A stretch of DNA of 34,769 bases, from positions 1 to 34,769 of the forward strand of contig JABVXU010000559.1 of NCBI GenBank assembly GCA_013365365.1, in the 5' to 3' direction. Positions 11,010 through 22,922 of the stretch are shown piece by piece. Under the pieces are notes generated by a model. It was not told where the DNA came from. It saw only the letters and a list, made by a program, of their open reading frames with translations, and did no database searches. This DNA is from Cruorifilaria tuberocauda (taxonomy: Eukaryota > Nematoda > Chromadorea > Rhabditida > Onchocercidae). Both the position numbers and the translations under genes were made by a program. Positions within the stretch are counted from its first letter, which is position 1. Each line of letters opens with the position of its first letter.

Positions 11010-11797
11010 AATAAGTTTTTTAATCAAACTGTTAATTTTATGGATGATTGACGCAGTTCTTTGATAATCACTGTCATATTATCAGTATATTATCAGTATA
11101 GTAATTATCATCAGCGTGGTAATTTATTTCTTCTTATCAGTATTAGAATATAAGTATTATCAGTTAATCGCTTATTAATTACCAATTAATTGTAATTAAG
11201 TAATATGATATATGATAAATGAATGATATCTTAAGAAATTCGTTTTTTTTTTTTGTTTTGCTTTTTCCCTTTGAAAATAAAAAAAAAATCCTCCTATGTT
11301 AAGCTAAATTAAAGCTTAATTAAGCTTAATTAATTTTACCTCTTTTATTTGCCAATTTCTTCCTTTTTTTTTTTAAAAAAATTAAAAAAAATTACAACGA
11401 TTCGATGAAATTATAAATTTCAACTTTACTAGTCAATCTTTATATTAAAATCATCATTTCCACGTTCATCATTTGACATCATTTCATCTCAGAGATTTAA
11501 ACTTTAAAATTGATCAATAAAACTGATCAATAACAAATGTCGCAATTTTCAGACAGATCTATTTGATTGAAAGTTATGCGTGAATAAAATAGTGATAATC
11601 TCTTGTTAACAACTTATCTTTGATAGGATTTTTTTTTTTTTTAAAATATTTATCACTAAACTATCAGTAGCATTCTTTTCATCTTTTTACTCTTTCATTT
11701 TTTCTTTTCCATTCGTTTTAATTTAAGAAATTGTGATAAAGCAGGTAAAATTTATTTGGAATGGAAGGAAAGAAAAAGTTTTATGTGATCAATTACA
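11010..11797. other. AT-rich DNA, no gene seen
   Basis: Contains TATCAGTATA words at 11078-11150 and an AAGCTTAATTAAGCTTAATTAA run near 11310. No coding signal. Confidence 0.6.
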
Positions 11798-12255
11798 ATT
11801 ATACTATAACCTAAATTACCTTAGTTATCGATTGATTAAATGATTAATTTTATCTTACAAACTAATATTAGTATTGAACTTAATTAGTATTAACCTTAAA
11901 CCTTAATTAGTATTATCCTTAATTTGAGATGATTTAGATAACAGTTTAATATACAGTTTAATGCAGTTTAATTATATTGTATCCTAAATTACTTTAGTTA
12001 TTGATTGATTAAATGATCAATTTTATCTTACAAACTAATATTAGTATTATCTTAATTAGTATTAATCTTAAACCTTAATTAGTATTATCCTTAATATGAA
12101 ATGATTTAGATAACAGTTTAACTTGGTTAATTCATTATATTATATTCTAAATTACTCTAATTATCGATTGATTAAATGATTAATTTTATTTTACAAAATC
12201 GCATTATCCTTAAAAATTAATATTATCATTAATTTGAAATAATTTAGATATATCA
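11798..12255. repeat. Tandem array of about 170 bp, 3 copies
   Basis: CTAAATTAC at 11811, 11984 and 12147 marks each copy. Shared order: ATCGATTGATTAAATGAT, AATTTTATCTTACAAA, AATATTAGTATT, CCTTAATTAGTATTATCCTT and ATGATTTAGATA. The third copy is shorter. Confidence 0.92.
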
Positions 12256-12674
12256 TTCATTTCCGAACTTTAACCATATAAACTGAAAAGTTAGTAGAAA
12301 AGGTAATATTATTAATTATCATTGTAAAGGCAAACGAAGGAGGAAATAGTACTAATTATCAATCGAATTCTTTTTTTTTATTTAAAAATTACAAAATTAA
12401 GTTTTTAAGTTTTCAATTTTACATTTGATTTTTAAGTTTTCGATTTCATGTTACATTCAAAAGTGTAACAAAGTGTAAAATATTTATGTTTTTTCTCCCT
12501 TCTAATACTTTAAACTATCGTTACGTTCAAAAAAAAAAAAGAAAAGAAATTTTTTTCTTCTGGGAAATTGTATCAGAGATTTGTAAACGATTTCAGACAG
12601 CAATTCCATTAGACAAATAGATTTTACTATTTCTTTATTCCAGGATTTATTTTAAATAAAGTAAGTATTTTAAA
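12256..12674. other. AT-rich DNA, no gene seen
   Basis: Includes a repeated TTTTTAAGTTTTC-ATTT at 12400-12445. No open frame of note. Confidence 0.6.
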
Positions 12675-12925
12675 TGAAAATCTCATTATTCAAAGTTATT
12701 TCTCAAAGCTAATAATAATAAAGTAAAATAAAAATCCCATCACTCAAAGTTATTTCTCAAAGCTAATAATAATAATAATATTAAGTAATATGAAGTTAAA
12801 AACAAACTAATAATAAAGTAAAGTAAAAATCCCAACACTCAAAGTTATTTCTCAAAGCTAATAATAATAATAATAATAATAATATTAAGTAATATGAAGT
12901 TAAAAGCAAACTAATATTGAGTGAA
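12675..12925. repeat. Tandem array of about 99 bp, 3 copies, with (TAA)n growth
   Basis: CACTCAAAGTTATTTCTCAA then AGCTAATAATAATAA recurs three times (about 12690, 12740, 12838). The internal TAA run grows from copy to copy, and copies 2-3 add TATTAAGTAATATGAAGTTA. Confidence 0.92.
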
Positions 12926-13183
12926 TTTTAAATTATTCATTTTGAATTTTAATTTTTATTAAAATTTATATTTCGAATGAAATATGTTTATGATTGCATC
13001 ATTGACTCACTTTCCGAATGCAATTCTGTTAAGCATTTAGTACCGTATTTTAATTATTTGTACATTTTAGTATTTATTTTAAATAAAATAAATATTTTAA
13101 ATAATAGTAATTTCACGATTTGTAGTAATATTAAGTTAATTTTAAATTACCTGTTACAATTATATTATAGAATTCATATTGAA

Positions 13184-13352
13184 CTTTAACTTCATTGAAA
13201 TTTCCAATTAATTTCCAATTATTTCCAAATTTCCAATTTCCAATTAATTTAACATTTTTTCTTACTTATTCAAAATTTCACTTTAACTTCATTGAAATTT
13301 CCAATTAATTCCAATTAATTTAACATTTTTTCTTTCTTATTCAAAATTTCCT
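13184..13352. repeat. Tandem duplication of about 97 bp
   Basis: CTTTAACTTCATTGAAATTT then CCAATTAATT and AACATTTTTTCTT(A/T)CTTATT occurs at 13184 and 13281. The first copy has extra TTTCCAA units. Confidence 0.92.
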
Positions 13353-14024
13353 AAGTTTTGTCATTCAGAATTTGTTTGCATTTGATATAATTTTTATTAA
13401 TATATTGATTATATCATTCATTCTATATTATAACTTCAATAATACAAAGTCTATTTTTTCATAACTAAAATTTCAATTATTCATATAAAATATCGTAGGA
13501 TTTATTTAGAATTTTAATTTTTAGTAAACTTTTTTTAATTTTAATTTAATTTTAGCTAACATTATCGTGTGTTTACTGTAGTTTTTAGAGATTTTATCAG
13601 TTTTATTATTTGAAATTATAATTATTTGATATTGATAAGAGTGAGTTAGTGATAATGATTACTTATGATTACTTATGCTATAATTATTTCTAACTTTTGC
13701 ACTTATATGCAATTTGTCTGAATTTTTACAAATGAGGGAAATAGTTGCTTAGTTGCAGAGGAAATGAACTAGGTTACTAAGCGGATAAAGCGCATAGATT
13801 CCATTTCCGCTTCACTTATTCACAAAGTACAAATTTCTCGCACTAATCCATTCCTCTATTTTACTAATTAATATTTCGTATTCATTTTATTGATTAAAAT
13901 AAGCTTAAGCTTTTAGCTAGCATTTTCAATTTCAACCATTTCCAATCTTTATTATTCAGCAACGATTGATTGAATAATGATTAATATTTGAGAATGAGAT
14001 GTGGAAAAAATCTCTATAAGCAAT
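13353..14024. other. AT-rich DNA with one GC-richer patch
   Basis: 13736-13830 stands out in GC and contains AAGCGGA (13779-13785) with its complement TCCGCTT (13806-13812), a possible small hairpin. No tRNA features. The rest shows nothing. Confidence 0.5.
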
Positions 14025-14456
14025 TAATCGTGATAATTTATTCATTATTTATTCGTAAATTTTTAGCATAATTAATTAGCTATAGTTATTATTATTATCA
14101 ATAATTATTAATATTTATCATAATTACCATCATATTATCTATTATCATTAATTATTATTAAATAACAAAACTGATATAAAATATCTAAATGATAAAAAAT
14201 TACAGTAAGCACAACGATAATGTTAACTAAAATTAAATTAAAATCATCATTATAATCATTATTATTTATTACTAATAATATTATTAATATTATAATTTAT
14301 TACTATAATATTATAGTTTTTAAATTAAAAGAGAAAAAAGAGTGAAGCATTTTTTTTCTTGTTAAAATTTATAATTTTTTTTTAATTTTAAATTTTAATT
14401 TAATTTTAATCGTGATAATTTATTCATTATTTATTCGTAAATTTTTAGCATAATTA
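14025..14456. repeat. Perfect 50-bp direct repeat flanking 332 bp
   Basis: 14025-14074 and 14407-14456 are identical by eye: both begin TAATCGTGATAATTTATTCA and end TTTTTAGCATAATTA. The DNA between is simple AT-rich sequence with TTATTA and ATAATATTA runs. Confidence 0.93.
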
Positions 14457-15084
14457 TGAAATCAATTAATTCAAAAATAAATACTGGATAAAATTTGAAT
14501 AAACTTCAAAAAATTTCATTTATTTTGTGATCTTCAAAAATTTCATTTATTTTATTTATAATTAAAATTGATGCATAATACAAGAAATACGTAATACAGG
14601 TAAATACATGAAAGATACAATAGCAATTATTAGCGAAATATTTGAAGAAATTAGAATAATACACTTTTTTTCTCTTCCTGTTATTGGAAGATGGAAGAAT
14701 TATATTTTAATTAAATTAAACTTAAATTAAATTATTATAACATTTAGTACTTAATAATAACTTTCGTATTGAATACGAAATTTGGGATTAAGTGATATGA
14801 ATAAAGTTTTCCATTCAAATCAATCACTACTTCATAGCCTTAAGTGATTTCATAAATGAATTATTTAATTGCTAAAAATAAAAGTAATTACTTTCTTAGT
14901 AACGTACTTGTATATTTTTTAAATTTTCCATTTATTGTCCATTTCGAACTTGAGAATAATAGGGAAAGGAAAAAATAGGTATCAATCAAATTTTTATGTT
15001 TTAATCGTTAAATTACTGTAATATATCAGTTATTAATGCATGTAAAAGTAAATGATGCTTTTTTTTCATTTTTAAGTTTTGAAT
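14457..15084. other. AT-rich DNA, no gene seen
   Basis: TTTCATTTATTTT occurs twice near 14515-14550. No coding or RNA signal. Confidence 0.6.
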
Positions 15085-15490
15085 TAAATAATGATAATTT
15101 GAATAAATAATTATAATTAAATAATGATAATAATGATAATAGTGATAATTTTAATAAATATTGATAATAAATAATGCTAATTAAATGATGATAATAATGA
15201 TAATTTTAATAAATAATTATAATTAAATAATGATAATGGTGATAATAATAATAATAATAGTGATAATAGTGATAGTTTTAATGAATAATTATAATTTAAT
15301 AATGATAATAATGATAACAATAATAATAATAGTGATAATTTTAATGAATAATTATAGTTTAATAATGATAATAATGATAACAGTAATAATAATAGTGATA
15401 ATGGTGATAATTTTAATAAATATTGACAATAAATAATGCTAATTAAATGATGATAATAATGATAATTTTAATAAATAATGATAATTAATA
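15085..15490. repeat. GATAAT-rich compound repeat with about 266-bp higher-order copy
   Basis: Units are AATGATAAT, AGTGATAAT, and (TTTTAAT)AAATAATTATAATT. A block around AATAATGCTAATTAAATGAT occurs near 15171 and 15435 with the same flanks. A plus-strand open frame here (15230-15436) is only Ile, Met and Asn codons made by the repeat. Confidence 0.88.
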
Positions 15491-15965
15491 CTTGCCTGTA
15501 AATTTTTAGTAAAAAAAAATTATAAGCAAAAAAAAAAATCATATCATATCAAGAAATAGAAGATAGTTCAAATGAATTTTTTAGAAGGCCTTATTCCAAT
15601 TTCAATAATTAATTAAAAATGCTCTATTTGACTAAATTTGTATAAATTTGTAATAAGGTATGATAGATTCATAACTCTTTATGAAACTATTATTACTACT
15701 TAAATTTACTTTATTAGCAAAAATTAAAATTCTTATTATCCTATTTCATTTAAACAGTTTCATTTCAAATGTGAAAAAGACAGACTTTTGAATTTTCTTT
15801 CTAATGGCCTTTATTTCGATTCATTCAAGTTCAAACCATGATCTCAGTATGATTATGATTTTTCTGAAATAATGATTATTTAATCATAAGTAATTATAAT
15901 ATATATCATTACGCTTCTTTTATATAATATATTATTATTACTGAATACTTCTTGATAACAATGAT
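15491..15965. other. AT-rich DNA, no gene seen
   Basis: Slightly more mixed sequence around 15780-15860, but no convincing frame. Confidence 0.6.
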
Positions 15966-16057
15966 ATACTTTTTAATAATAATTATTTATACTTTTTAGT
16001 AATAATTATTGATATTTTTTAATGATAATTACTTATACTTTTTAACGATAATTATTA
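15966..16057. repeat. 23-bp tandem array, 4 copies
   Basis: Units ATACTTTTTAATAATAATTA(TTT) start at 15966, 15989, 16012 and 16035 with few changes. Confidence 0.93.
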
Positions 16058-16358
16058 CTCTTTGATAACAAAGAATACTTTATAATAATAATAATGCATA
16101 ATCGTAACTTCAATAAATAATGAGGTAATTTTTAATAACGATAGAATTCTAATCTATTAATTACGTCATTTTTATAAAATGAATAAAATTAATGCAGTAA
16201 TATTTATTAAATAAATTATCATTTAACTTCTACCTGTTTATAATCAACTTATTAACTTATAAAGTATAACTATAATAAAGTTAGCAATTGGAAAGTTTTT
16301 TGGAAAAAAGCTTATTTTAAAATTTAATAAATAAATCAGCATGATTGATAATATTATC
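16058..16358. other. AT-rich DNA, no gene seen
   Basis: Nothing recognised. Confidence 0.6.
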
Positions 16359-16509
16359 ATATCATATAGTACTTTCTTTTTTTTGCAAATAAATTTTTTT
16401 TTCGATTAGAAAAATATTTGCTGATAACTTTGATCGATATATTTATATTGTACAAACGTTTTACGTTCCTGTTATTTGAAAATGATAAACAGGAAAAATT
16501 AGAAAGTGT

Positions 16510-16543
<34 letters not shown>

Positions 16544-16778
16544 GGGAGAGAAAGGAAGAAAATATTACCATATCATGTAGGTTTTTTTTTTTTTTGTGCA
16601 AATAAAATTTTTTTCGATTAGAAAAATATTTTCTGATAACTGTGATCGATTACAATTACGTTTTACGTTACTCCTATTTGAAAATGATAAACAGGAAAAA
16701 TTGGAATGAATGAGAGCGAAAGAAAAGAAGAGAGAGGAAGGGAGAGAGAGAGAGAGAGAGGGAGAGAGAGAGAAATGA
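16359..16778. repeat. 210-bp tandem duplication carrying AG microsatellites
   Basis: Copies start CATATCAT at 16359 and 16569. Both contain TTCGATTAGAAAAATATTT, CTGATAACT-TGATCGAT, GTTTTACGTT and GAAAATGATAAACAGGAAAA, then an AG-rich run (16507-16557 and 16700-16774). The AG runs differ in length and interruptions. Confidence 0.93.
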
Positions 16779-17257
16779 AAAAGCTTATATCAATTTAGCT
16801 ATAATGAAATTTCCATCAAGGAATTAACTTTTGTAATAAAATATTAAGTACTTAATAAAGTTAAATAATATCTTTGTTTTTTTTTTCCGATAACGATTTT
16901 GAATATTTCATTTCAAATTTTTACAAAATAAAATCTTACATTAAATTTAAAATGAATTTATTGATTCTTTCTTCTGGAATTTTCTGGAAATAAAATTTTT
17001 AATTAAATTTATTAAAATCACATATTGAGTTGCTTTTTTAAATTGAGTTTCTGAAAATTTAATCGAATATCACTTTTGATTATTAATTTGAAAAAGTATG
17101 ATTTCCATTCATTTCCAATATTCTCATTGAATTCTTTCTATTAAATTAGGTTTTCTCTTTTGTATGTGTTTTTATTTTTCTTTCATATCATTAAATAATC
17201 TATTATATAATTTGAAATTAATTTTCTTATATGAAACAATGAGATTATAGAAGACTG
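16779..17257. other. AT-rich DNA, no gene seen
   Basis: Nothing recognised. Confidence 0.6.
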
Positions 17258-17537
17258 TTAAACATTAGATTCCATCCCGAGAGTTCTTAGAGGTGAAACA
17301 TTAAATTCCATCCTATAAGTTATAATCAATCCTGAGAATTCTCAGAGGTTAAATACTAGATTCCATCTTATAAGTTATAAAATTGTTATTGAGATTTTTT
17401 ACGGGTTAGACATTAGATTCCATCCTATAAATTATAATCAATCCCAAGAGTTCTCAGAGGTTAAACATCAAATTCCATTCTATGATTCCATCCTATCGAT
17501 TATAATCAATCCCGAGATTTCTCAGAGATTATTCATT
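17258..17537. repeat. 55-bp tandem array, about 5 copies
   Basis: Unit GTTAAACATTAGATTCCATC, CTATAAGTTATAATCAATCC, CGAGAGTTCTCAGAG. Starts near 17258 (shortened), 17294, 17348, 17404 and 17459. Richer in GC than its surroundings. GAGAGTTCTC is close to a small palindrome. Confidence 0.92.
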
Positions 17538-18507
17538 GTATTAAAAATTTGTTACTAATTATTAAATAGATTACTCTATCAAATTTTATAATAGTTTTAG
17601 TTTTTTCCAAAAAGTTTTTTTAATTTTTAATTTTTAAAATCAAGCATAATCTGCTTATTGCAGTTCTTTATCCATCATTTCCCCCCTTTTTTTTTGGAGT
17701 TCGAAAACAAAGTAATTTACTTTGAAACAAAGTAATCTTTTTTTCCTTAAAATTCAACAAACCCTAAAGTAATATCAAAAAAGTTTTTTTACGATTATCA
17801 TGAACTTCATTCTCTTATCATTATGATTATCAAGCATTTTTTCTCTTTTGCAATTTAATGCAATCAGTTATAAAATTGAAATCAAACTTATTAACAGAAA
17901 TATGCATGTGATAAACAAGTATGAGATTTGAATGAATCATTTGTTTCTTCGTCATTTAAATTATCATTTAATTTAAAATTGAATATAATCAAATTAACAT
18001 ATCTAAATGCAATTGCAAAATTTGAATATCGATTTAATTTCATTTTTAATAAATCAATATGAATCCTTCAATAAGGTATTGTTTTCATATGCGTACCTGT
18101 TGATTGGTTGGTTTACGTTTTTTTTTTTTCTTCAAAGATTTCCTTGATTTTTGTTGATGCTTTCATTTAAATCGATTTTTTCATTTTATTTCATGTAGTT
18201 TTACGTCATTTAGTAGTTTCACGTCATTTCCTAGTTTCTCGTCGTACTGCACTTTCTTCTTTTAATTTATAGTTTAAAATTTAAACTTCATAAAAAGCAT
18301 TAAATAAATTTAATGAAATACATTAAAATTGAATGAAATTATTTTTAAAAGGATTTTTTCGTTTTTTCTTTGGAAGGAATTTTAAGCAAATATATTTGTA
18401 ATGGAATAATTCAATTTAAAATTGCTACAATCTTTTTTTTTTTGCTGCTTTTTTCATTTTTCATTATTCCGGTTTTAATGCAATTACTAACTTCACCTGC
18501 ACGCTTT
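17538..18507. other. AT-rich DNA, no gene seen
   Basis: Contains a CCCCCC-T run near 17681 and TTTCACGTCATTT twice near 18200-18230. An open frame ending in the CA repeat (18370-18582) has no support. Confidence 0.6.
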
Positions 18508-18530
18508 TCTAACATACACACATACACATA

Positions 18531-18571
<41 letters not shown>

Positions 18572-19225
18572 ATACGTTATAATCGTATATTCCTGTTTTC
18601 TTTTTTTCTAGATAATATTTCTATATATAATAGACGTACACGTTTTTACATACAGAGACATACACGTAAACACATACATTATAGTTGCATATTTCGATTA
18701 AATGGTTACGTTCGTAGACATTCACGTAAATATACACACACACACATTATAATCGTATAATTCGATTAAATGGTTACGTTTTCACATACATAGATATAAG
18801 TAAACAGATACATTATAATTGCATATCTCGATTACGTTTTCACGTTCGCAGACATTTACGTACACGTATACACACACGCACATACACACATACAAATACA
18901 TACATACATTATAATGTCATATCTTTAATAAATGTTACATTTTTAAAATCAAAGATACACGTCGTACACACGTATATTATCTCATATTTCGATTAAATAG
19001 TTTTCATATACAGAAACACGCTTTTACACTTTACAGACACGCATACATACACTTATACAAATATGCACACATACGCATACGCGTACATACACGTAGATGA
19101 GTATACGTACACGTGCATACAGACAGATATCGTTAAATCGAGTTGTACATACGTGTACAGATATAGCATAGAAACGTAGAGATTTACACTTATAGTTTTA
19201 CACTTACGTTTATACGGAAATGTAC
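18508..19225. repeat. CA-rich region with diverged minisatellite of about 83 bp
   Basis: Pure CA at 18539-18569. Then blocks of the type CATTATAATCGTATA-TTCGATTAAATGGTTACGTT followed by CAGACAT-ACGTAAACACATAC recur near 18675, 18746 and 18810, fading to 19225. TACG, ACGT and CACG are frequent. Alternating purine-pyrimidine tracts favour Z-DNA. Confidence 0.85.
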
Positions 19226-19350
19226 ACGCACGTATGCAATATCGACATGACTGGTTGTAATTCGTTTCTCAATATTTTTTCACTCCACATAAATTTCAAA
19301 TATCATTCTTCGTAAATAGACTCAATACTTCGCAGATTTTATGGACTTAA

Positions 19351-19504
19351 TGAATGAATGAATGAATGAATGAATGAATGAATGAATGGATGAATGAATT
19401 AATGGATGAATGAATGAATGAATGAATGAATAGATGAATGAATGGATGAATGAATGAATGAATAAAGGAATGAATGAATGAATGAATGAATGAATGAATG
19501 AATC
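19351..19504. repeat. (TGAA)n tetranucleotide repeat
   Basis: About 38 units with sparse TGGA, TAGA and TTAA variants. The reverse strand (TTCA)n has no stop in any frame, which produces spurious Ser-Phe-Ile-His open frames. Confidence 0.96.
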
Positions 19505-20396
19505 GTTCATTAAATCTCTCACTTATTGGTTTCATTTTTCATTTTCTTTTTAATTTCATCAAATTTACACACATCTGTTCCATCATTACTTTTTTTTTTC
19601 AAAACATATGGTAATTTTTTTTGCCTCAATTTTTTTTGTTTTCTCTTTCCCTCTCTCTCTCTCTCTTCCTTTTCTTTCCTCGTATCTGATAAGTGTACGT
19701 GGAAAAATTTTCGAAATAATATTGAATTGGTAATTAAAAAGACTTAATTACAATCTCATTTATTTAGCGTTTTTTTTTCTTCGTTTCTATATACTATTTT
19801 CCTTGTTTTTCATTCTTTTACTAATTCTTTTTTCTGTTTTCATATACTATTTTCTTTGTTTTTTCACTCTTTTACTAGTTCTTTTTTTCAGTTTTTTCCA
19901 TTACGTTTTTTGTTTTTTTTTCTTTAATATTTTACGGTAATTCAGTTTTACAGTAATTAATTGATTAAGGAAAAAAAGAGAGAACGAAAGAAAGTACTCA
20001 TATTTTGGATTTGTTTAAGATGAAAAAAATTGTTTTCTTTTTTCCTAATCTAAACGTTTATTTAATAAACTTTCTCTAATTTTTGTCTAATTATTAATTA
20101 CTTATTTTAAACTAAAATTATAAAATTCTAATTATAAATAAATTTCAAATTTAAATTCTAGAATTTTAATTACCAATAATACTAAACTATATGCGAGTTT
20201 AAATTGAAATCATGATTAATAGAAAAACGTTAAAATATGCAAATTTTTATAAAAACCGATTTAATTTTGAATTCTTCCTATTTTGCTTATTGTTTCTTTG
20301 ATTAATTTATAATTAATTAATTAATTGAATTTTGAGAGAATTACAAAGTTTATTATCAAGAAAACAAATTTGACAGTTTTACAAAATTTATCAGCG
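19505..20396. other. Pyrimidine-rich then AT-rich DNA, no gene seen
   Basis: 19600-19925 is T/C-rich on the plus strand, including a CT run at 19645-19665 and a duplicated CATACTATTTTC-TTG block near 19785 and 19840. The rest is AT-rich. Nothing coding. Confidence 0.6.
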
Positions 20397-20416
20397 AAAA
20401 AAAAAAAAAAAAAAAA
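20397..20416. repeat. A20 homopolymer
   Basis: Twenty A residues followed by CAAAACG. No target-site duplication or retroposed gene recognised upstream. Confidence 0.9.
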
Positions 20417-20709
20417 CAAAACGAGTAAAGATTAAAAAGTGAAATGGCGGAAGAAATCGAAATTTTTTTGAAATGTTTGTTTCATTTTGAACGTAATTCT
20501 ATTTGTTTACTTGATAATTAGTTAATTAATAGAGAAAGTAAAGAAAGTAAGAATTTTTTTTTTCCTTCTTTTCTTTTTTTTCCTCATTTTAATGGAAGAA
20601 AATTTTGTTTCACATTTGACATCATTAATTATTCGTTATCAGACCTTCAAATGCTCTTCCCACTTTACTTTCCTTTTCAAATAAATAAAATTACCTGTGG
20701 AATACGGTA

Positions 20710-20975
20710 AGCTGAAAGTCTAAAATTGGAGTAAACTAAAATGAAATAAGCTTGAAATTGATTATCATTAGCAACAATGTTACAGCTTATCTGAATTCTG
20801 AAATTAGAGTAAACTTAAATGAAATAAGTTTGAAATTGATTATCATTAGCAACAATGTTACAGCTTATAGGTCTGTGAAATTAGAGTAAACTTAAATGAA
20901 ATAAGCTTGAAATTGATTATGATTGATTATCATTAGCTTTGTCATTAAAAACAATGTTACAGGTTATTGATTGAT
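20710..20975. repeat. 78-bp tandem array, 3 copies
   Basis: Shared order: AAATTAGAGTAAACTTAAAT, GAAATAAGCTTGAAATTGAT, TATCATTAGCAACAATGTTA, CAGCTTAT. GTAAAC at 20731, 20809 and 20886. The third copy has an internal duplication of GATTATGATTGATTATCATT. Confidence 0.94.
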
Positions 20976-21049
20976 TGTAAAAAATTTGATCAAACTATTC
21001 AATGGAATGTTTTTAGTTACTTTTTTTTTTAACTCTTCAATAATAGTAT

Positions 21050-21290
21050 ACTGTTCATTTAAGCTTACTATATCTTACTTTATTGTTCATTTTAGTCTAG
21101 TATCCATTTTAGCTTACTGTTCATTTTTAACTTGTTCATTTTATTTGCTTACTGTCTACTCTAAATTACTATTTGTTTTTGCTTATTGTTTATTTTAGCT
21201 TACTATTTATCTTACTTTACTGTTCCATTTTAACTGTTTATCTTAGCTTACTATTCATTTTAGCCTATTGCTCATTTCAGCTTGCATTTC
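21050..21290. repeat. Degenerate repeat of about 20 bp
   Basis: Recurring TTACTGTTCATTTTAGC and variants (TTACTATTTATCTTAGC), about 10 units with indels. It generates the open frame at 20971-21198, which has no other support. Confidence 0.8.
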
Positions 21291-21657
21291 GTTGATTACT
21301 TATCCAATTTAATGGAGACGAAAGTTTTTTCAATTTCTTACTTCATTACTTACTGGATAAGTATAGATGAACACAATTACTTTTATAGCATATCTATTCA
21401 TCATCAAATTGATTAAGATGATTAAAAAAACGAAATCCTTTTTTTTTTCAAGAACTAAAATTTATCATAACAGCATTTTTAAGTATAAATACAAATTAAT
21501 ATAAATACATTAAAATACAATATAAAAGTAATACTAATATAAAAATGTAAATACAATTAAATACAATACAAAATATATCGTGATTTTAATCATAAAATCA
21601 TCATAAATCATCATAAAATAATCATCATAAAATATCGCAATATAATATGATAATATT
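21291..21657. other. AT-rich DNA with ATAAATAC and ATCATAAA words
   Basis: Short words repeat at 21480-21640 without a fixed period. No gene seen. Confidence 0.6.
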
Positions 21658-21770
21658 AAATCCATCCTAATCTATCAAATTTTTGTTATCATAATTTTAA
21701 ATCCATCTTAATCTATTAAATTTTTGTTATCATAATTTCAAATCCATATTAACCTATCAAACCTTTATTT
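21658..21770. repeat. 41-bp tandem array, 2.7 copies
   Basis: AAATCCATCCTAATCTATCA then AATTTTTGTTATCATAATTT starts at 21658, 21699 and 21740 (partial). Confidence 0.94.
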
Positions 21771-22112
21771 AATTTAAAAAAATATATATATACAAGAGAG
21801 ATTGAAAATAATACTCGTACATTCATTGATTACTTAATTTACAAATATCTCTACTTCATCATGAATAAATTTCATGGAAATTTTCAAATTACAAAAAAAA
21901 CGAAAGAGATTAACAGTAAACAGAAAAACTGTAAAAAACTGTTAAATATTTTGCCGATCCATTCAATCCATTTCTTGATCGATGACATATAAAGTTTTTT
22001 TTTTTTTTTTTTGGAAAATTTATAAAATTTTTGAAGGTCGTTAAAAACCTCTCTTATCATCCATTTCCCACATACACACACATCAATATTTATGCTTTAT
22101 ACACTTAAATCA

Positions 22113-22180
22113 TCTCCCTCTCTCTCTCCCCCTCCCTCTCTCTCTCTCTCTCTCTCTATCTCCCTCTCTTTCTAGCTCTC
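22113..22180. repeat. (CT)n microsatellite
   Basis: CT/CCCT-rich tract with a pure core at about 22136-22157. Confidence 0.93.
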
Positions 22181-22655
22181 GTTATGAAACGATTTTTCTT
22201 TTTTTCATTTTAATATCCTTTCCAGTATGTTCATTTTATTTGCTAGAAGTATATTGTGATTCAATTTATTAATTCTCTCTTACTTTCTGATAAAATTTTT
22301 TTTTTTTTATGAAAAAAAGTTTTTTGATAGGAAAAAAAAGCAAAAATGCCTTTACTTATTATATTCAATTGTTTTTTATTGATTTTTAAATAAGAAAATT
22401 TTAAAAAATATTAAATTTAAAGAAAAAAAAAAGTAAAACGAAAAGTTGGAAAAAAAATTTTTTGAATTTTATTATATTTTTGAAATTGATTGTGTTTTTT
22501 TTTTTAAATAGAATTTCATAATAAATTCATTTATTTAAAATTTTCTTTTTACTTTTTTTAAAATTTTATTTTATTAAAAGTTTTTTTTCTTATTTGTGTT
22601 ATTTTATTCTTGTTATCAAATCAGTTAAATTAAAAATTTTTGAATCTTTTTGATT
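22181..22655. other. T/A-run rich DNA, no gene seen
   Basis: Long homopolymer-like runs; the stretch 21771-22112 is similar. The minus-strand frame at 21884-22081 has no support. Confidence 0.6.
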
Positions 22656-22922
22656 GATTGGACAGGCAATATTATGAAATTTAACTTTTTCAATTGATTA
22701 AACAGGTACTATTATGAAATTTAACTTTTTCAAATGATTAAACAGGTACTATTATGAAATTTAACTTTTTCAAATGATTAAACAGGTAATATTATAAATT
22801 TTAATCTTTTCAATTAATTAAATAAATGATAATTATAAATTTTAACCCTTTTAATTGATTAAATATGTAATATTATAAAATTAAAATTTTTAATCGATTA
22901 ACAGGTAACATTATAAATTTTA
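22656..22922. repeat. 40-bp tandem array, about 7 copies
   Basis: Unit GATTAAACAGGTACTATTAT then GAAATTTAACTTTTTCAAAT. Starts at 22656, 22696, 22736, 22776, 22816, 22857 and 22896. The middle copies are nearly identical and the 3' copies decay. Confidence 0.95.

Noticed and set aside
12977..13189. 70-codon plus frame
   Set aside because: AT-rich composition with no domain, splice context or GC rise; consistent with chance.
14025..14456. Direct repeats as a transposon's long terminal repeats
   Set aside because: No TG...CA ends, primer-binding site or coding sequence between them, and the inner part is simple AT-rich DNA.
15230..15436. 68-codon Ile/Met/Asn frame
   Set aside because: By-product of the GATAAT repeat.
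19322..19535. Minus-strand frames of Ser-Phe-Ile-His repeats
   Set aside because: Translation of (TTCA)n, which has no stop in any frame.
20397..20416. A20 run as a retrotransposon or processed-gene tail
   Set aside because: No retroposed gene, element body or target-site duplication could be found upstream.
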